Of a stretch of 64,000 bases of DNA, positions 60,421 through 64,000 are shown piece after piece. The position numbers and the translations under genes were made by a program. Below the pieces are notes generated by a model. That model ran no database searches. It worked only from the letters and a program-made list of their open reading frames with translations, and was not told the DNA's origin. Numbering within the stretch: position 1 is the stretch's first letter; each line of letters begins with the position of its first letter. Origin of the DNA: an uncultured Saprospiraceae bacterium (GTDB lineage Bacteria; Bacteroidota; Bacteroidia; Chitinophagales; Saprospiraceae); assembly GCA_937929835.1 (NCBI GenBank), contig CALFUU010000052.1, positions 1 through 64,000 on the forward strand, in the 5' to 3' direction.

Positions 60421-63400
60421 CTAGTCTCTTAAAAGGGTTAAACTACTCTTGATCTCGAAACCATCGAATTCTAAGATATAGTAATAAGTATCTGCTGGCA
60501 ATGGATCTCCATTTCTAGTGCCATCCCATCTATCCGCATCTCTTTGATAGCCACGCTTTTCATAAACCACATTTCCCCATCTGGAAAAGACTGTTAGATT
60601 AATCCTTTCAAATTGCTCTAAACCTTCAAATTCCAACTCGTCGTTAATACCATCTTGATTGGGAGTAAACATCGTGATGGTTCTGACTACAGATCCAGGA
60701 TCCATATTGATATTGATGGTTATATCGTCAGTGCCAATACAACCATTATTATCGACAACAGTTACCGTAAATGTCGTCGCCTCAGTTATTGCAATGGTCG
60801 GTGTACTTGATGAAGCTCCTACAAGAATTACATCTGTATTATCCCAATTATAAGAAACACCACCTGTCGCCTCAAGTGTAAATTCTGCATCAGGTAGTAC
60901 CTCTCTGTCTTCTCCAGCATTCACTACAGGAAGGTCATTGACAATTACAGTTATATCAATAACAACCACATCATCTGGGCAAGTACCTGTTACTAATACT
61001 GTGTATGTTGTTGTCTCTATAGGTGTGGCTACTGGGCTGGCACTTATAGTTGTACTTAATGTCCCAGAAGGATCTTCCCATTCGTAATTGAAGCCAGGTG
61101 TAACTTCTAGCGGAACAGAATCACCTAGGCATATTTCAAGAGTTTCGTTGGCTGCGACGGCCATAACTCTCGGTTGGAAAGTTACATTAAAGGACTGCGT
61201 CACCTCACAACCTTCTGTAGTCATACCAACAAAAGTGACTGTCTCCGTAGTTACAGTACTGACATCTTGATAAGAGACTACATAGTTCTCGTCATTACTG
61301 GTCGCAGATCCTCCTGACCAGACATATGTATCAAATACTGCTGGAACGGTAACTGTGACATTAGGATCGTTAGGGCATAAATCTAGATCATTAAATGAGA
61401 TAGACGGTATCACAATTTCAGAGACAACTATTTGTTCACTTACCGAACAATCTTGTGGTGTAGTTGCTGTCACTGTATAAGTTCCTGGTTGGTTAGCCGT
61501 ATAAGTATCGACATCGCTGGCCACTATGGTACCATCTAACATCCAGATAATTAAGTTAGCATTGGTCATGGCTGTAAGCACAACATTATCACCTTCGCAG
61601 AATGATTCTGTTGGATTAACAGATAGTGTAGGAAAATCAATAAATGTAACCTCAACAGATGCTGACGATTCACATTGTATATCATTAATAGCTGTCAGCT
61701 CATAGGTACCACTTTCCGTAACGGTCAAGAAGCTCTCATTTTCTCCATTTATTGGCGCCCCGTTTCTAGTCCATTGATATAGTACATCTACCTCTGAGGG
61801 AGTACTTAATTCAATTGTTTCATTTACGCAAGCTTCAACCACTGATGGACCTAAGTCTATCAAAGGTGCTTCTCTAAATTCTAAACTAAAATCGAAGACC
61901 GTTGCACAATCAATAGCATTGTAAGCAACAAAGCTATAATCTCCAGATTGGGAAAATTCTTGCGTCAAGCCCGTTGCACCCTGTATAGGATTCCCATTTG
62001 AATCTAACCATTCAAAGCGTACTCCATCACTAGTTGCTTCGAGCGGCACACTGATGCCTGCACATACACCAGCGGGTAGGTTGTCAATTGTAGCCATCGC
62101 CTCTGCAAAGAATTGTACCTCTTGACTCACTGAAGATGTACATCCCGCCATATTCATAACTGTAGCTGTATATACTCCTGGATCACTTACCGTAATCATA
62201 TTGCCTGATTCACCGGCTAGAATATCTCCTCCACGATCCCATACGACATCAGCGTTTGTGTCGGAAGTCAAGACAAGATCAACTGGTGTACCTGCACACT
62301 CTTCTACATCAGGACCTAGTTCCAAGACCGGTGCCGAAACTGCTATGACCTCTATAGAAGCGGATGCTTCACACTGTTGACCTTCTGCAGCGATGGCTTC
62401 GTAAGTTCCTGGCTCTGTAATATCTAAGGTCACACCATTTTCTCCCATTATAGGTGTACCATTAAGGTACCAATTCACAACAGTGACAGAGGATTGTAGT
62501 GTTAATACTTCAGTTGTTCCCTCACAAAACTCCAACGTTTCCGGTAGCGAAACCATAGGCGCTTCTACAAATTCCACATTGGCCGTTACGGTGGTAGAAC
62601 AATTGTTGTCATCTGTTGCTGTGACTTCCACAGTGCCCATCAAACCGACAAGCGTTTCATTAACTTCAAGACTGCCAGAAGGATTGTCAATTGCCCCTCC
62701 ATTTACTGACCACTCGTAAGTAAATAGTCCGTCTTGTCCAGCTTCTAAAATATCAGTCTGTCCTTGGCAAATTGATTGATCATCCAAGTCAATTATTGGT
62801 GCTTCAAAAATTTCTACAGCTACTTCTGCTCTCGCTTCACATTGTGTACCGAATCCAGCAATAATTTCATATGTACCAGATTGGGTAGCAACAATAGTTG
62901 GGTCTGTTTCACCCATCAATTCATTTCCATTCAATAACCAAATAACTGATCCTGTAGAGGCTGTGCCTACAATTTCAGTATCGTCATTATTGCAAAAATC
63001 TAGAGTGGCATCAGGTAAGGTAACCGTTGGCGTATCAAGAAAATCTACACGTGTAGAAATTACAGTTTCGCAGCCTGCAGAATTTACAGCGGTAAGGGTG
63101 TAAGTATCCGTTGTCGTAACCTCTAATGGATCGATATCATCAGAGCCCATACCTAATACATCACCATTTTCATTTACCCATGTGTAATCAAATTGTCCAG
63201 AGCCCATCCCAACTATAGGAACCAACTCTCCTTCACAGGCTTCTTGATCATCTGGAAGGGATACGTCTGGTGCATCTACAAAGGTCACATTGGTGGTGGA
63301 TTCAGAAGAACATAATAATCCTTCGCCAGCGATAACTCGATATTCGCCAGAAGTTGTAATCTCTAAAGTTGTATCGGTTTCGTCAATTATTTCTTCACCA

Positions 63401-64000
63401 TTAAAATACCACTTTACGGCCGTCACATTAATAGCATCGGCACTCAGTATAGCCATTTCTCCATTGCAGAATTCTAGGTTAGGTTCTAGAGTGACTACTG
63501 GAGCTTCAAGAATTTCTACGCTTACGGTATCTGCAGTTGTACATCCTGCTGAGTTTGTAGCAGAAACAAAATATCTGCCACTCACCATTGCTGTATAACT
63601 GCCCATCATTCCTGCCTGTATTTCACCAACGCCTTCTTGTATCCAGACATAATCAAAATCCCCATCGGGACCTGCGGTGAGCGGTACTGCATCTGGTTCA
63701 CAAGCTGTTTCTAATTCTGGTAAGGCAATATCTGGAGCCTCTATGAATGTCACTAACGTAGTGGCCTCAGAGGAACATTGTAGACCCTCACCTGCAACGA
63801 CACGATATGTCCCAGGTTCTGTAACTGTTAGAACGGCATCTGTTTCACCTAAGATCTCGTCGCCTTCAAAATACCATTTTACAACTGTAACATTGACTGC
63901 GTCTGTTATGAGAGTTCCAACTTCTCCTTCACAAAATTCATATGTTGCATCGAGAGTTACTACAGGTGCTTCAAGGATTTGTACAACTGTACTATCGGTA
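60421..64000 (-). CDS. Giant Ig-like-repeat surface protein with type B T9SS sorting domain (partial)
   Basis: 1192 residues visible; the frame is open to the right edge, so the start is outside. A GTG at 63753 is internal, since the same repeat pattern continues upstream of it. About eleven Ig-like repeats of ~78 residues are visible, ending EAP; they mostly alternate between two kinds, one with FCEG...WYLNG...EGxQC and one with ACEG...YxW...NxAGC. Two further Ig/PKD-like domains follow, then the C-terminal type B (gliding motility-associated) sorting domain: TPNQDGINDELEFEGLE...FSRWGNVVYEKRGY...WDGT...PADTYYYIL. Expected to be an SprB-like adhesin exported by T9SS. The PorP/SprF gene follows 4 bases later. 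Confidence 0.93.
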   Translation of the reverse strand, partial: TDSTVVQILEAPVVTLDATYEFCEGEVGTLITDAVNVTVVKWYFEGDEILGETDAVLTVTEPGTYRVVAGEGLQCSSEATTLVTFIEAPDIALPELETACEPDAVPLTAGPDGDFDYVWIQEGVGEIQAGMMGSYTAMVSGRYFVSATNSAGCTTADTVSVEILEAPVVTLEPNLEFCNGEMAILSADAINVTAVKWYFNGEEIIDETDTTLEITTSGEYRVIAGEGLLCSSESTTNVTFVDAPDVSLPDDQEACEGELVPIVGMGSGQFDYTWVNENGDVLGMGSDDIDPLEVTTTDTYTLTAVNSAGCETVISTRVDFLDTPTVTLPDATLDFCNNDDTEIVGTASTGSVIWLLNGNELMGETDPTIVATQSGTYEIIAGFGTQCEARAEVAVEIFEAPIIDLDDQSICQGQTDILEAGQDGLFTYEWSVNGGAIDNPSGSLEVNETLVGLMGTVEVTATDDNNCSTTVTANVEFVEAPMVSLPETLEFCEGTTEVLTLQSSVTVVNWYLNGTPIMGENGVTLDITEPGTYEAIAAEGQQCEASASIEVIAVSAPVLELGPDVEECAGTPVDLVLTSDTNADVVWDRGGDILAGESGNMITVSDPGVYTATVMNMAGCTSSVSQEVQFFAEAMATIDNLPAGVCAGISVPLEATSDGVRFEWLDSNGNPIQGATGLTQEFSQSGDYSFVAYNAIDCATVFDFSLEFREAPLIDLGPSVVEACVNETIELSTPSEVDVLYQWTRNGAPINGENESFLTVTESGTYELTAINDIQCESSASVEVTFIDFPTLSVNPTESFCEGDNVVLTAMTNANLIIWMLDGTIVASDVDTYTANQPGTYTVTATTPQDCSVSEQIVVSEIVIPSISFNDLDLCPNDPNVTVTVPAVFDTYVWSGGSATSNDENYVVSYQDVSTVTTETVTFVGMTTEGCEVTQSFNVTFQPRVMAVAANETLEICLGDSVPLEVTPGFNYEWEDPSGTLSTTISASPVATPIETTTYTVLVTGTCPDDVVVIDITVIVNDLPVVNAGEDREVLPDAEFTLEATGGVSYNWDNTDVILVGASSSTPTIAITEATTFTVTVVDNNGCIGTDDITININMDPGSVVRTITMFTPNQDGINDELEFEGLEQFERINLTVFSRWGNVVYEKRGYQRDADRWDGTRNGDPLPADTYYYILEFDGFEIKSSLTLLRD
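61400..64000 (-). repeat. Ig-like repeats, unit about 234 bp
   Basis: Unit starts (reading on the minus strand) near 63735, 63503, 63272, 63032, 62798, 62561, 62331, 62095, 61864 and 61630, plus one running off the edge. Alternate units are more alike than neighbours, which implies growth by doubling of a two-domain block. Confidence 0.8.

Noticed and set aside
63674-63753. GTG at 63753 as start of the giant Ig-like protein
   Set aside because: The frame and the repeat pattern continue without break to the window edge.

Overview
The window is a chromosomal segment of a member of the Bacteroidota, most likely a free-living, possibly marine, Saprospiria-like organism. The phylum rests on several independent signs: type IX secretion (T9SS) C-terminal sorting domains on secreted proteins, a PorP/SprF protein beside a type B-sorted giant protein, a large Bacteroidota-type signal peptidase I, DUF5689, S46 and M43 families, a recF-DUF721 pair, and TAnnTTTG -7 promoter boxes in front of many genes. 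The class is inference only. The DNA is AT-rich, genes are tightly packed, and no insertion sequence, prophage or CRISPR array was seen.

Layout. 0-5.8 kb: tRNA-Glu with its own terminator, a T9SS choice-of-anchor B protein, a MenI-like thioesterase, an ArsC-like reductase, miaA and a lipoprotein isoaspartyl peptidase/asparaginase. 5.9-13.1 kb: a YfhO membrane protein, pyrR-pyrB, a thioredoxin-like lipid- or envelope-facing protein, an aspartate aminotransferase and a one-domain asparaginase. 13.3-20.3 kb: an OmpA protein with calcium-binding TSP3 repeats, purK-purE divergent from pyrC, a TPR protein with ribH, and pdhA. 20.4-35.2 kb: recF-DUF721, a cytochrome oxidase subunit III, an M43 metalloprotease with sucC, mdh, a peroxiredoxin-like protein, tilS, mltG, panB, a DUF4249-like lipoprotein, dnaK and a DCC thiol protein.

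35.3-47 kb: an S46 dipeptidyl peptidase, a 1624-residue secreted protein built of ten ~107-residue repeats and a duplicated ~205-residue module, a dynamin-like GTPase, divergent WbqC and glycosyltransferase genes, miaE and a 49-residue membrane protein too short for ordinary ORF cut-offs. 47.1-55.1 kb: a Pif1-like helicase and a secreted endonuclease/exonuclease/phosphatase, divergent from a TonB-dependent receptor, a double-DUF5689 surface lipoprotein and a tRNA A37 methyltransferase. 55.2-64 kb (all minus strand): a subtilisin-like T9SS protease, a secreted beta-propeller protein, lepB, PorP/SprF, and a giant Ig-like-repeat protein with a type B sorting domain that runs off the right edge.

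Three themes link the genes. First, nucleotide synthesis: pyrR, pyrB, pyrC, purE and purK lie within 10 kb. Second, tRNA modification: miaA, miaE, tilS and a TrmN6-like enzyme, three of which act at A37; three of these four use TTG starts. Third, the cell surface: five T9SS cargoes, a T9SS-associated PorP, signal peptidase I and three surface or periplasmic proteases. The most interesting candidates for new biology are the repeat architecture of the 1624-residue protein and the nuclease/TonB-receptor/DUF5689 module, which looks like an uptake system for a phosphodiester-containing substrate such as extracellular nucleic acid.
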